Shown here: piece after piece, positions 18,450 to 30,447 of the stretch
Numbering within the stretch: the first letter of the stretch is position 1
Layout of the letters: each line of letters begins with the position of its first letter
Assembly (NCBI GenBank): GCA_028868975.1
Contig: JAGWTM010000007.1
Location: 1 to 40,358 of the forward strand
Direction of reading: 5' to 3'
Source: Actinomycetales bacterium
GTDB taxonomy: Bacteria; Actinomycetota; Actinomycetes; Actinomycetales; Microbacteriaceae
DNA length: 40,358 nt
Notes under the pieces: generated by a model
Databases searched by the model: none
Seen by the model: the letters and a program-made list of their open reading frames with translations, nothing else
Told to the model about the DNA's origin: nothing
Translations under genes and position numbers: made by a program

Positions 18450-18701
18450 TCAAGCGAGAATGCTGACGATTTCGGCCAAGCGCGCTGCCTCATCCGGGCC
18501 GGTAACGGTGACGGTAATTCGCTCGCCTGAACGCAGTCCCAAACCGAGGATCGCGAGGATGCTATTGGCTGGGACAAGGGCCTGGTTGACTCGTCCGAGT
18601 TTCACCTCGAGACCCGCGTTTGATGCGATGCGAACCAACTCTGCAGCCGGTCTGGCGTGCAGGCCTTCGACGTTGCCAATCAGAACCTCAGTGGTCGCCA
18701 T
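18450..18701 (-). CDS. HPr family phosphocarrier protein
   Basis: Small protein of 83 residues matching the PTS phosphocarrier HPr, which takes phosphate from enzyme I on a histidine and passes it to sugar-specific EIIA proteins. The active-site loop GLHARPA carries His15 at the canonical position. The segment NSILAILGLGLRSGERITV at residues 46-64 corresponds to the Ser46 region that HPr kinase modifies in Firmicutes; here Ser47 occupies about that place. The ATG follows the polA stop with no intervening base, so it must depend on polA transcription or on a promoter inside polA. No enzyme I, EII or HPr kinase gene is in the window, so whether it acts in sugar transport or only in regulation is open. 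Confidence 0.9.
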   Translation of the reverse strand: MATTEVLIGNVEGLHARPAAELVRIASNAGLEVKLGRVNQALVPANSILAILGLGLRSGERITVTVTGPDEAARLAEIVSILA

Positions 18702-21404
18702 CTAGTGCCCGGCTAATTCCCAAGTTTCGCCGACCCCGATGTGCACCTCGAGCGGAACACTTAGACTCGCGACGTTTGACATCTTGTCAATTACGAGGTC
18801 TCTGAGCGGGTACAACTCCCCCGGTGCTACCTCGAATACCAATTCGTCATGAACCTGAAGGAGCATGCGGCTCTTCATCCCCGCCAGTTGCATAGCTTTG
18901 TCTATGTGTGTCATCGCTAACTTCATGATGTCGGCGGCAGTTCCCTGTATCGGAGCGTTGAGCGCCGCGCGTCGCGCGTTCTCTCTGATCGTGAAGATCT
19001 TGCTGTTCAAATCGTCGAATGGGCGCCTTCGGCCGTACTCGGTGACGGTGTAGCCGTCGGTTTTGGCATTGTCGACAACCTTGGCCAGGTAGCGCTTGAC
19101 CCCGCCGAATCTTGCGAAGTAGTCAGCCATGAGTTGTTTGGCTTCGCTGTTTGGGATGCGCAGCTGCTTGGCAAGGCCGTATTCACTAAGCCCGTAAACC
19201 AGGCCGTAGGACATCGCCTTGACCTTCGAGCGCATGGCTGGGGTTACCTCATCCGGTCTAACGCCAAAGATTCGAGCTCCAACGAATCGGTGGAGGTCCT
19301 CACCCTCACGGAATGCCTCGATCAATCCGGCATCCTCGCTCAGGTGAGCCATGATACGCATCTCGATTTGCGAGTAATCGGCGGTTAGAAGCGTCTCAAA
19401 CCCATCTCCGACCTGGAACGAGTCGCGAATTTGTCGACCCCGGTCGCTCTTGATCGGGATATTTTGCAGGTTCGGGGATTCGCTCGAAAGTCGACCGGTT
19501 GAGGTTCCAGTCTGAACATAATTCGTGTGGATGCGACCATCGTCACCGATGGCTTTGAGCGTTATCTCGACAATCTGACGGATTTTGGTCACTTCGCGGT
19601 GTGCGAGCAGCTTCTCCAAAAACGGGTGGCCGGTTTGCTCAAATAGCTCGTTCAGTGCGGCAGCGTTTGTTGAGAAACCGGTTTTGACCTGCTTGGTTCC
19701 AGTCATTCCCAATTCTTCAAACAAAACCGTCTGCAGTTGCTTTGGTGACGACAGGTTAATTTCGTGACCGATGAGCTTGTAACACTCATCCGCAATTTGA
19801 CTGACCTCTGTTCCGAGAGAATCAAACAGCTCCTCGAGTTTTCGCTTGTTTACGGCGATACCCGTGTGTTCCATGCGGGCCAAAGTTTGGACCGTGGGCA
19901 GTTCGACCTCGCCGTAAACCTTTAGCGAATCGATGTCTGCTACCTTCCTGTGCAGCAAGCCTGCGAGGTTCGCGATAATCCATGCATCGAGACTTATATC
20001 GGTCGAGTTCTCGGCAATCAGCTGGTTGGCGTCCCCGCGCTCGATGGAATAGCCCAGGTATTCAAGGGCCAGCGAATCGAGGCCGTAATCCTTTCGCAAA
20101 GGATTCAGCAGGTATGCGAGCAGTGTGAGGTCGTAGTCGATGCCCTGGATTGACAGGCCATTGTCAAGAAAGGCCTTAGTTAGGTCTTTTGCCCCGATGG
20201 TGGCCTTGCTTGAACCGACATCATGCAGCCAAGGTTGGAGAACTCGCCAGCCTGTCTCATCCGGGTAGCAGGCAACGCGACGAGTTTCGGTCGCAACACC
20301 TAGCGATGTCGGGCGTCCTGCCTGGGTTTCGATGGCAATCGAAACAGTCTGCTCGACGGACGAGAGCCAGGTCGCTAGTTCATCTACCGTCATTCGCTCG
20401 CTTTCTGGCGGCGACAGTTCTTCGAACACTTGACCCGGTCCGGCATCTTCCACCGCCTCGGTGTCCAGCAATTCGGCAGCCGGTCCGGAGGTGGCTGCGT
20501 TTAGCGACTTGGATGCCGAACCGCGCAGGCGCAAGACACGTTCGGTCAGGCTCTTGAAGTGAAGTTTGGCGAAAACGGCACGAACGGCGGTTTCGTTGAC
20601 TCCGTTCAATTCGAAATCATCGAAGCTATGGCCAATTTCCAGATCACGCACCAGGTGATTGAGTCGGCGGTTGCGCTCGGCGTTGGCTCGGAACTCTCTC
20701 AGGTTTTCACCGACTTTGCCGGTGATCTCGTCGGCGTGAGCGAGCACTCCTGCCAGATCCCCGTACTGCTGCAACCACTTTGCCGCTGTCTTTGGGCCCA
20801 CACCGGGAACTCCGATTAGGTTATCCGAGGTCTCACCAACAAGGGCGGCAAGGTCTGGGTACTGCTTTGCGTGCACGCCATACTTTTCGTAGACCGCGGC
20901 ATCGTCCATGCGGGCTAGGTTTAGGACACCCTTGACCGGATACAGAATTGTTGTCGATTCACTGATCAGCTGGAACGTATCGCGATCGCCACTGACAATA
21001 AACACGCGGTAGCCAGCCTCGCCAGCCTGATCTGCCATGGATGCGATCAGGTCATCCGCTTCGTAGTTTTCGCGTGTGAGGGTCGTAATGTTCATGGCGG
21101 CGAGTGCTTCGCGGAGGAGCTCGGTTTGGCCATTAAATTCGGGCGGGGTCTCGCCTCGAGTGCCTTTGTATTCAGGGTATTCAAGCGTGCGGAACGATTC
21201 TCGAGAAAGATCAAAAGCGACCGCGAGGTGGGTTGGCTTTTCGGCGGCGAGAATGTTCAAAAGCATTGAGATAAAGCCGTGCACCGCATTGGTGTGTTGC
21301 CCGTCTGGAGTTCTAAAGGAGTCGGGGCTTAGCGCGTAAAACGCTCGAAAAGCCAACGAGTGCCCGTCAATTAGCAGCAGAGTAGGCTTTTGGTTATCTT
21401 GCAT
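18702..21404 (-). CDS. polA: DNA polymerase I
   Basis: Family A polymerase of 900 residues for gap filling in repair and Okazaki-fragment maturation. The 5'-nuclease domain (about 1-290) has LLIDGHSLAFRAFYAL, YEADDLI, VSGDRDTFQLI and GVGPKTAAKWL. The 3'-5' exonuclease-like domain (about 340-500) is degenerate: the first catalytic Asp of the DxE motif is Ala357, and the YxxxD motif reads WIIAN (475-479). The polymerase domain (about 500-900) is intact, with motif A TADYSQIE around Asp676, the O-helix from Arg725 to Tyr733, and motif C VHDELVFE around Asp853. The ATG has no clear ribosome-binding site, and TATCCT six bases upstream could be a -10 box giving a leaderless message. Confidence 0.98.
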   Translation of the reverse strand: MQDNQKPTLLLIDGHSLAFRAFYALSPDSFRTPDGQHTNAVHGFISMLLNILAAEKPTHLAVAFDLSRESFRTLEYPEYKGTRGETPPEFNGQTELLREALAAMNITTLTRENYEADDLIASMADQAGEAGYRVFIVSGDRDTFQLISESTTILYPVKGVLNLARMDDAAVYEKYGVHAKQYPDLAALVGETSDNLIGVPGVGPKTAAKWLQQYGDLAGVLAHADEITGKVGENLREFRANAERNRRLNHLVRDLEIGHSFDDFELNGVNETAVRAVFAKLHFKSLTERVLRLRGSASKSLNAATSGPAAELLDTEAVEDAGPGQVFEELSPPESERMTVDELATWLSSVEQTVSIAIETQAGRPTSLGVATETRRVACYPDETGWRVLQPWLHDVGSSKATIGAKDLTKAFLDNGLSIQGIDYDLTLLAYLLNPLRKDYGLDSLALEYLGYSIERGDANQLIAENSTDISLDAWIIANLAGLLHRKVADIDSLKVYGEVELPTVQTLARMEHTGIAVNKRKLEELFDSLGTEVSQIADECYKLIGHEINLSSPKQLQTVLFEELGMTGTKQVKTGFSTNAAALNELFEQTGHPFLEKLLAHREVTKIRQIVEITLKAIGDDGRIHTNYVQTGTSTGRLSSESPNLQNIPIKSDRGRQIRDSFQVGDGFETLLTADYSQIEMRIMAHLSEDAGLIEAFREGEDLHRFVGARIFGVRPDEVTPAMRSKVKAMSYGLVYGLSEYGLAKQLRIPNSEAKQLMADYFARFGGVKRYLAKVVDNAKTDGYTVTEYGRRRPFDDLNSKIFTIRENARRAALNAPIQGTAADIMKLAMTHIDKAMQLAGMKSRMLLQVHDELVFEVAPGELYPLRDLVIDKMSNVASLSVPLEVHIGVGETWELAGH

Positions 21405-21452
21405 TCCAACAGGATACTTTGCCCCAGTGACACCGCCAGTGAGGTTCTTTCA
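21405..21452. promoter_or_regulatory. divergent promoter region of polA and thioesterase gene
   Basis: A 48-base divergent spacer. On the minus strand TATCCT (21411-21416) ends six bases before the polA ATG. On the plus strand TACTTT (21415-21420) could be a -10 box for the thioesterase gene. Both match the loose TANNNT form, overlap by two bases, and lack good -35 boxes, so confidence is low. Confidence 0.3.
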
Positions 21453-21884
21453 ATGTCTGACACCAAACCCAAGCTGTCCCCTGCCGCTGCCGAACTGTAT
21501 GAGCTTCGCGGACTGGGCGCATTGGCCGACAAGATGGGCATCGAGTTGATCGAGCTGAGTGCGGAACGAACCGTCGCCAAGATGCCCGTTGCGGGAAACA
21601 CTCAGCCGCTAGGTGTCTTGCACGGTGGCGCACACGTTGTTCTGGGCGAGAGCCTTGGATCGTTTAGCGCGAATGTTTGGGCACACCCAGATCGCTACGC
21701 GGTTGGAATCGAGGTCAATGCCTCGCACAGTCGTTCTGTTTCGGAAGGTTGGGTAACTGCGGTCTGCACGGCCTTGAGCCTTGGTAAAACGCTTACCGTT
21801 CACGAGATTGTTGTCTCAGATGCGCAAGGCAATCGGCTCAGCACTGTCCGAATTACGAATCTCCTTCGTGAGAAGCGTAAGTAG
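21453..21884 (+). CDS. PaaI-like hotdog-fold thioesterase
   Basis: Protein of 143 residues of the hotdog thioesterase superfamily, PaaI/YdiI/MenI type, which hydrolyses acyl-CoA thioesters; the physiological substrate cannot be told from sequence. The catalytic-region motif GVLHGGAHVVLGESLG (about residues 54-69) with the HGG core and a downstream Glu is clear, and the IEVNASHSRSVSEGWV strand is typical. ATG at 21453 was chosen because GAGG lies about nine bases upstream and because the homologous region starts soon after; a longer in-frame extension to 21390 would run through the polA promoter region. It is the only plus-strand protein gene between pgl and the right edge. It diverges from polA and converges on the pdtaR-like gene. 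Confidence 0.88.
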   Translation: MSDTKPKLSPAAAELYELRGLGALADKMGIELIELSAERTVAKMPVAGNTQPLGVLHGGAHVVLGESLGSFSANVWAHPDRYAVGIEVNASHSRSVSEGWVTAVCTALSLGKTLTVHEIVVSDAQGNRLSTVRITNLLREKRK

Positions 21885-21912
21885 TTTCAGGATTCTCGTC
21901 AGATAAGTTGGC

Positions 21913-21937
21913 GGGCTACTAGCTAGCTAGGGCTACT
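21913..21937. repeat. CTAG-rich palindrome flanked by direct repeats
   Basis: CTAGCTAGCTAG, a perfect 12-base palindrome at 21919-21930, lies in the junction between two convergent genes. It is framed by a direct repeat GGGCTACT at 21913-21920 and 21930-21937; the second copy includes the pdtaR stop codon. CTAG is usually rare in bacterial genomes, so three consecutive copies stand out. Confidence 0.5.
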
Positions 21938-22559
21938 CAGCAGCTTTAGTTGCCTCGGTTGGCTTCTGTGTATTCGCCTGCGTTCCGAATTGCTCGATCA
22001 CTGACTGCGCTACCTGCTTCATAGTGAGGCGGCGGTCCATCGAAACCTTTTGAATCCAACGGAAGGCCTCGGGTTCGTTCAGACCTCGCTCGAGGAGCAG
22101 GCCCTTGGCGCGCTCAACCAACTTGCGAGTTTCGAATCTCTCGTTTAGGTCTGAGATTTCCGCTTCGAGCGCAGCAATCTGATCGTGCCTACTGAGTGCG
22201 ATTCGAATGGCTGGGAGCAGGTCGTTGGGAGTAAATGGCTTCACGATGAAAGCCATGGCGCCGGCTTGGGAAGCGCGTTCAACGAGCTCAGTTTGACTAA
22301 AAGCGGTTAGCAATACCACCGGGATCTTGAGTTTGGCGATCTCTTCCGCTGCGCTGATGCCATCCATTTTGGGCATCTTGATGTCCATGACGATGAGATC
22401 TGGCTTGTGCTCAGCGGCTAGCGCAACCGCCTGTTCGCCGTCCCCAGCCTCTGCAACCACGTCGAAATCGTTTTCGCGAAGAATTTCGACAATGTCCATT
22501 CGGATGAGCGATTCGTCCTCTGCGACTACCACTCTCAATTTGCTGGTTGCCTCTGCCAT
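21933..22559 (-). CDS. pdtaR: response regulator with ANTAR RNA-binding domain (PdtaR-like)
   Basis: Two-domain regulator of 208 residues. The receiver domain (about 8-125) has the acidic pair in VVAEDE, phosphoacceptor Asp59 in LIVMDIKMPKMDG, the Thr in VVLLTAF and the Lys in IVKPF. The C-terminal ANTAR domain (about 135-195) includes RKLVERAKGLLLERGLNEPEAFRWIQ. ANTAR proteins bind paired RNA hairpins and prevent transcription termination. In mycobacteria the partner kinase is PdtaS; no kinase is present here. I chose ATG at 22559 because an upstream extension to 22676 is not receiver-like and runs into the tRNA gene on the other strand. Linkage of this gene to pyk and polA resembles the mycobacterial map. 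Confidence 0.93.
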   Translation of the reverse strand: MAEATSKLRVVVAEDESLIRMDIVEILRENDFDVVAEAGDGEQAVALAAEHKPDLIVMDIKMPKMDGISAAEEIAKLKIPVVLLTAFSQTELVERASQAGAMAFIVKPFTPNDLLPAIRIALSRHDQIAALEAEISDLNERFETRKLVERAKGLLLERGLNEPEAFRWIQKVSMDRRLTMKQVAQSVIEQFGTQANTQKPTEATKAAE

Positions 22560-22609
22560 AGCAAATACCTTATTGCACAGAAGCCCTAAAGACGGCCCAT
22601 CTTTTGGGT

Positions 22610-22615
22610 TACAAT
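22610..22615 (+). promoter_or_regulatory. possible -10 box of the tRNA-Leu gene
   Basis: TACAAT lies 29 bases before the tRNA gene and matches the consensus at five of six positions. No acceptable -35 box is found 16-19 bases upstream, so this is a weak assignment. Confidence 0.3.
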
Positions 22616-22644
22616 TGTCTCGGCCCAAGTTGGCTAAATCCCTT

Positions 22645-22727
22645 GCCGAAATGGCGAAATGGCAGACGCGGAGCACTCAAAATGCTTTTCTCGAAAGGGA
22701 GTGTGGGTTCAAGTCCCACTTTCGGCA
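22645..22727 (+). tRNA. tRNA-Leu (anticodon CAA)
   Basis: An 83-base cloverleaf can be drawn by eye. The acceptor stem GCCGAAA pairs with TTTCGGC and is followed by discriminator A. The D arm uses GCG/CGC. The anticodon stem GAGCA/TGCTT holds the loop CTCAAAA with anticodon CAA. The long variable arm typical of class II tRNAs (TCTC/GGGA) follows, and the T arm is GTGGG-TTCAAGT-CCCAC. It reads codon UUG. The 3' CCA is not encoded. A strong hairpin terminator follows five bases later. Confidence 0.95.
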
Positions 22728-22731
22728 CAAA

Positions 22732-22763
22732 GCAAAACCCCCGAATTTCTTCGGGGGTTTTGC
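22732..22763. terminator. bidirectional terminator between tRNA-Leu and pyk
   Basis: Perfect 14-bp inverted repeat GCAAAACCCCCGAA/TTCGGGGGTTTTGC with a four-base loop. It has an A-run on one side and a T-run on the other, so it can terminate both the plus-strand tRNA transcript and the minus-strand pyk transcript, whose stop codon is 16 bases away. Confidence 0.9.
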
Positions 22764-22779
22764 ACTAATCCGACTCGCG

Positions 22780-24225
22780 TTATTTGCGAAGGTAAGCAGG
22801 CGCAGCCTCGTTGACTGCGTCGCCAACACGGTGCACGCGTAGCGAGTTGGTTGAACCTGGGATGCCCGGTGGGGTTCCTGCGACTACGACAACCTCATCT
22901 CCAACCTTGGCCTTGCCTTCTGCTAGGACCAGCTCATCGACCTGGTGCATCATGTCGTCGGTGTGGGTGACTGGGGCAACCAGGTAGGTCTGGGCTCCCC
23001 ATACGAGTGACAGCCGGTTTCGAACGGTCTCACTTGGAGTGAAAGCGATGGTCGGCACTGACGAACGCAGACGTGCAACGCGACGCATCGAGTCACCCGT
23101 CTCGGTAAAGACGCATACGTACTTGCTGCCTAGCAACTCAGCGATCTCAACTGCAGCGAGTGATACTGCGCCGCTGTGAGTGTGTGGGCGGGTTCCGAGA
23201 GCTGGAATTCGGTCTAAGCCATTTTCTTCGGTCGATTCGATGATGCGGGCCATGACCGAAACGGTTTCGACCGGCCACTTGCCGACAGAGGTTTCACCCG
23301 AAAGCATGACTGCATCGGCACCATCGAGGATGGCGTTTGCCACGTCCGATGCCTCAGCGCGAGTTGGACGCGAATTGTCAATCATGGTCTCAAGCATCTG
23401 TGTTGCCACAATGACCGGCTTGGCCCAACGACGCGAAAGCTCAACTGCACGCTTCTGCACGAGCGGAACCTCTTCGAGCGGAAGCTCAACGCCGAGGTCT
23501 CCGCGGGCAACCATGATGCCGTCAAAGGCGTCAATGATTTCTTCGAGCGCGGCTACTGCCTGAGGCTTCTCAATCTTGGCGATTACTGGAAGGTACTTCC
23601 CTTCCTCTTCCATGATCTCGTGAACGCGAACGATGTCGCTCGCGTTTCGAACGAACGAGAGAGCGATCATGTCAACACCCAAACGGATGCCCCAACGGAG
23701 GTCATCCTCGTCCTTCTCCGAAAGAGCAGGTACGTTGACCGCAACACCTGGCAGATTGATGCCCTTGTTGTTCGAAACAGGACCAGGCACCTCAACGACC
23801 GTGGTCACGGTCGTCTCTGAAACTTCAGTCGCGCGCAGGGTTACCTTGCCATCGTCGATTAGCAAGAGGTCGCCGGGCTTGACATCTCCAGGAAGGCCCT
23901 TGAAGGTCGTGCCACAGATGTTGACATCGCCGAGAATCTCTTCGATGGTGATCTTGAAGGTCGCACCTTTTTCGAGCATCACTGGGCCGTCAGCGAAACG
24001 GCCGAGTCGAATCTTTGGACCCTGAAGGTCAACGAACACGCCAACCGCCTTGCCCAGGTCGGCTGCAGCCTTTCGGACGTTGTTATAAACACCCTCGTGA
24101 ACGCTGTAGTCGCCGTGGCTCAGGTTCATGCGGGCGACGTCAACACCAGCCTCGATTACTGCGCGAATCTGCTCGTAGCTTGAAGTTGCCGGACCCATGG
24201 TGGCAACGATTTTTGCGCGTCTCAT
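22780..24225 (-). CDS. pyk: pyruvate kinase
   Basis: Converts phosphoenolpyruvate and ADP to pyruvate and ATP, the last step of glycolysis. The 481-residue length is normal. The N-terminal RRAKIVATMGPATSS and RMNLSHGDYSVHEG, the active-site block AKIEKPQAV, the IMVARGDLGVELPLEEVP segment and MLSGETSVGKWPVE are all present, in the expected order of the TIM barrel; the B domain lies at about 70-170 and the C-terminal allosteric domain at about 345-481. It lies 52 bases downstream of gltD and ends at the terminator shared with tRNA-Leu. The spacer holds a small GAGA-capped hairpin and an AGAAGG ribosome-binding site. Confidence 0.98.
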   Translation of the reverse strand: MRRAKIVATMGPATSSYEQIRAVIEAGVDVARMNLSHGDYSVHEGVYNNVRKAAADLGKAVGVFVDLQGPKIRLGRFADGPVMLEKGATFKITIEEILGDVNICGTTFKGLPGDVKPGDLLLIDDGKVTLRATEVSETTVTTVVEVPGPVSNNKGINLPGVAVNVPALSEKDEDDLRWGIRLGVDMIALSFVRNASDIVRVHEIMEEEGKYLPVIAKIEKPQAVAALEEIIDAFDGIMVARGDLGVELPLEEVPLVQKRAVELSRRWAKPVIVATQMLETMIDNSRPTRAEASDVANAILDGADAVMLSGETSVGKWPVETVSVMARIIESTEENGLDRIPALGTRPHTHSGAVSLAAVEIAELLGSKYVCVFTETGDSMRRVARLRSSVPTIAFTPSETVRNRLSLVWGAQTYLVAPVTHTDDMMHQVDELVLAEGKAKVGDEVVVVAGTPPGIPGSTNSLRVHRVGDAVNEAAPAYLRK

Positions 24226-24242
24226 TTATTCCTTCTATTTTT

Positions 24243-24254
24243 GGTCTCTCGACC
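24243..24254 (-). other. small GAGA-tetraloop hairpin in the gltD-pyk spacer
   Basis: GGTC-GAGA-GACC, a 4-bp stem in the minus-strand transcript, 17 bases before pyk. The ten-base core GGTCGAGAGA is identical to that of the tpiA-secG hairpin at 3371-3386. Alone it is weak; it is listed because of the shared sequence. Confidence 0.3.
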
Positions 24255-24277
24255 GTTTTCTACTTCTTTTTGCAAAT

Positions 24278-25724
24278 TTAGAGCGACAGGGCTTTGTCAG
24301 TCGGCTTTACCGGCGCAGGCAAGCTGGTTGCGCCGGTCAAGAACGCATCCACCGCTGCGGCCGCGGCGCGACCCTCTGCAATCGCCCAGACAATCAAGCT
24401 CTGGCCTCTGCCGGCGTCGCCGCAGACAAAAACATCCTCGAGATTCGTAGCCCAGTTTGCATCGCGACTAATGTTGCCGCGAGCATCCAGAGCCACACCC
24501 GATTGGGTCGAGATGTGTTCGCCCTCAACCCCGGTAAAGCCTAGTGCGAGGAACACAAGGTCAGCCTGAAGCACTCGCTCGGTTCCAGCCTTCGGGATGC
24601 GCTTGCCGTCGACAAACTCGGTGTCCGCGACCTTGACGCCTACCAGCTTGCCATCCTCGCCGACGAATTCGACCGTCGAGTGAAGGTACTTACGTTCGCC
24701 GAACTCCTCGTGAGCGGATGCAACCTCAAAAAGAGTCGGGTAGGTCGGCCATGGTTGGTTGCTCGGGCGTTCGGTTCCAGGCTGCTTTCCGATTGCGAGC
24801 GTGGTAACCGACAGCGCTCCTTGACGTGTAGCGGTACCGAGGCAGTCAGCGCCGGTATCGCCACCACCAAGAATGATGACGTGCTTGCCTCGTGCGTCGA
24901 TCTGGTTTGGAACCTGCTCCCCTGCGACCCAGCGGTTTGCCTGCCCCAAATACTCCATAGCGAAGTGGACGCCTTCGAGTTCACGCCCCGGCACCCGCAA
25001 GTCTCGTGGCTGCGTTGCACCGGTTGCGACAACGACGGCGTCGTATCGCGCACGGAGGTCTTCCCATGTGATGTCTACACCGATGTTGACGTTCGTTCGG
25101 AACCGAGTTCCCTCGGCTTCCATCTGGGCGATTCGTCGGTCGATGTGGTGCTTTTCCATCTTGAAATCAGGAATGCCGTATCGCAGCAGGCCGCCGATTT
25201 TCTCATCGCGCTCATAGACCGCAACGGTGTGACCGGCGCGAGTTAGCTGTTGTGCCGCTGCTAGGCCAGCAGGACCAGAACCCACTACAGCAACGGTCTT
25301 TGAGGTTGCACGCTCGGGAGGGTGCGGTTCAACCCAACCGTTTTCAAATGCCTGGTCGATGATCGAAACTTCGATTTCCTTGATGGTAACCGCGGGTTGA
25401 TTAATGCCCAAAACGCAGGACGACTCACAAGGAGCTGGGCAGAGTCGACCGGTGAATTCTGGGAAGTTATTGGTCTTGTGCAGGCGCTCAATAGCACCCT
25501 TACCGTCCTCACGCCAGGTCAAATCATTCCATTCAGGGATCAGGTTGCCGAGTGGACAACCCTGGTGGCAGAACGGCACACCACAGTCCATGCAGCGACC
25601 AGCCTGCTGCTGAACGACCCCAGACTGACGGCGTTCGTAGACTTCCTTCCAGTCTTGGATGCGCACCGAGACAGGACGACGCGCAGCCGTTTCACGCTCG
25701 GTTACCTTGAGGAATCCTCTTGGA

Positions 25725-25732
<8 letters not shown>
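24278..25732 (-). CDS. gltD: glutamate synthase, small (beta) subunit
   Basis: NADPH-oxidising subunit of glutamate synthase, passing electrons through FAD and iron-sulfur centres to GltB. The 484-residue protein has the N-terminal Cys-rich 4Fe-4S region ([17 protein letters not shown] and CPAPCESSC, about residues 47-105). The FAD-binding [13 protein letters not shown] follows near residue 150 and the NADPH-binding GGGDTGADC near residue 290. The C-terminal [20 protein letters not shown] block contacts FAD. The ATG overlaps the end of gltB by eight bases and is preceded by GGAGGT inside gltB, so the two subunits are translationally coupled, as expected for a complex of fixed stoichiometry. 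Confidence 0.98.
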
Positions 25733-30284
<4,552 letters not shown>

Positions 30285-30360
30285 GCCACACTCCAATCAT
30301 TGAAACGAATTAGAGGGACATCATTGGCCCGGACGCCTATCGGCAGTTGATTGTTCACCC

Positions 30361-30406
30361 GTCTATCAGACTAATGAACTAGGAAAACCAGTCCTATGAG
30401 TCTAAT
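30361..30406 (-). promoter_or_regulatory. repeat array upstream of gltB, possible operator
   Basis: Two direct copies of AGWCTAAT (AGACTAAT at 30368-30375 and AGTCTAAT at 30399-30406) start 31 bases apart, about three helical turns. Between them lies an inverted pair TAGGA (30380-30384) and TCCTA (30392-30396), and next to them a small palindrome GTCTATCAGAC (30361-30371). The array sits 77-122 bases before the gltB ATG. This looks like a regulator-binding region; the protein is unknown. Confidence 0.4.
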
Positions 30407-30447
30407 CCAACGCGGAGGATTCGCAGGCGATTTTCAGGCGGAAATGC

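Noticed and set aside
22327-22842. A plus-strand open frame across the pdtaR start, tRNA-Leu and pyk end
   Set aside because: It runs through a tRNA gene and a terminator hairpin and is opposite two well-recognised genes.
30285-30447. A glutamate, glutamine or T-box riboswitch in the gltB leader
   Set aside because: The repeats fit a protein-binding DNA array better; I see no T-box sequence, no long nested stems and no terminator before the gltB start.
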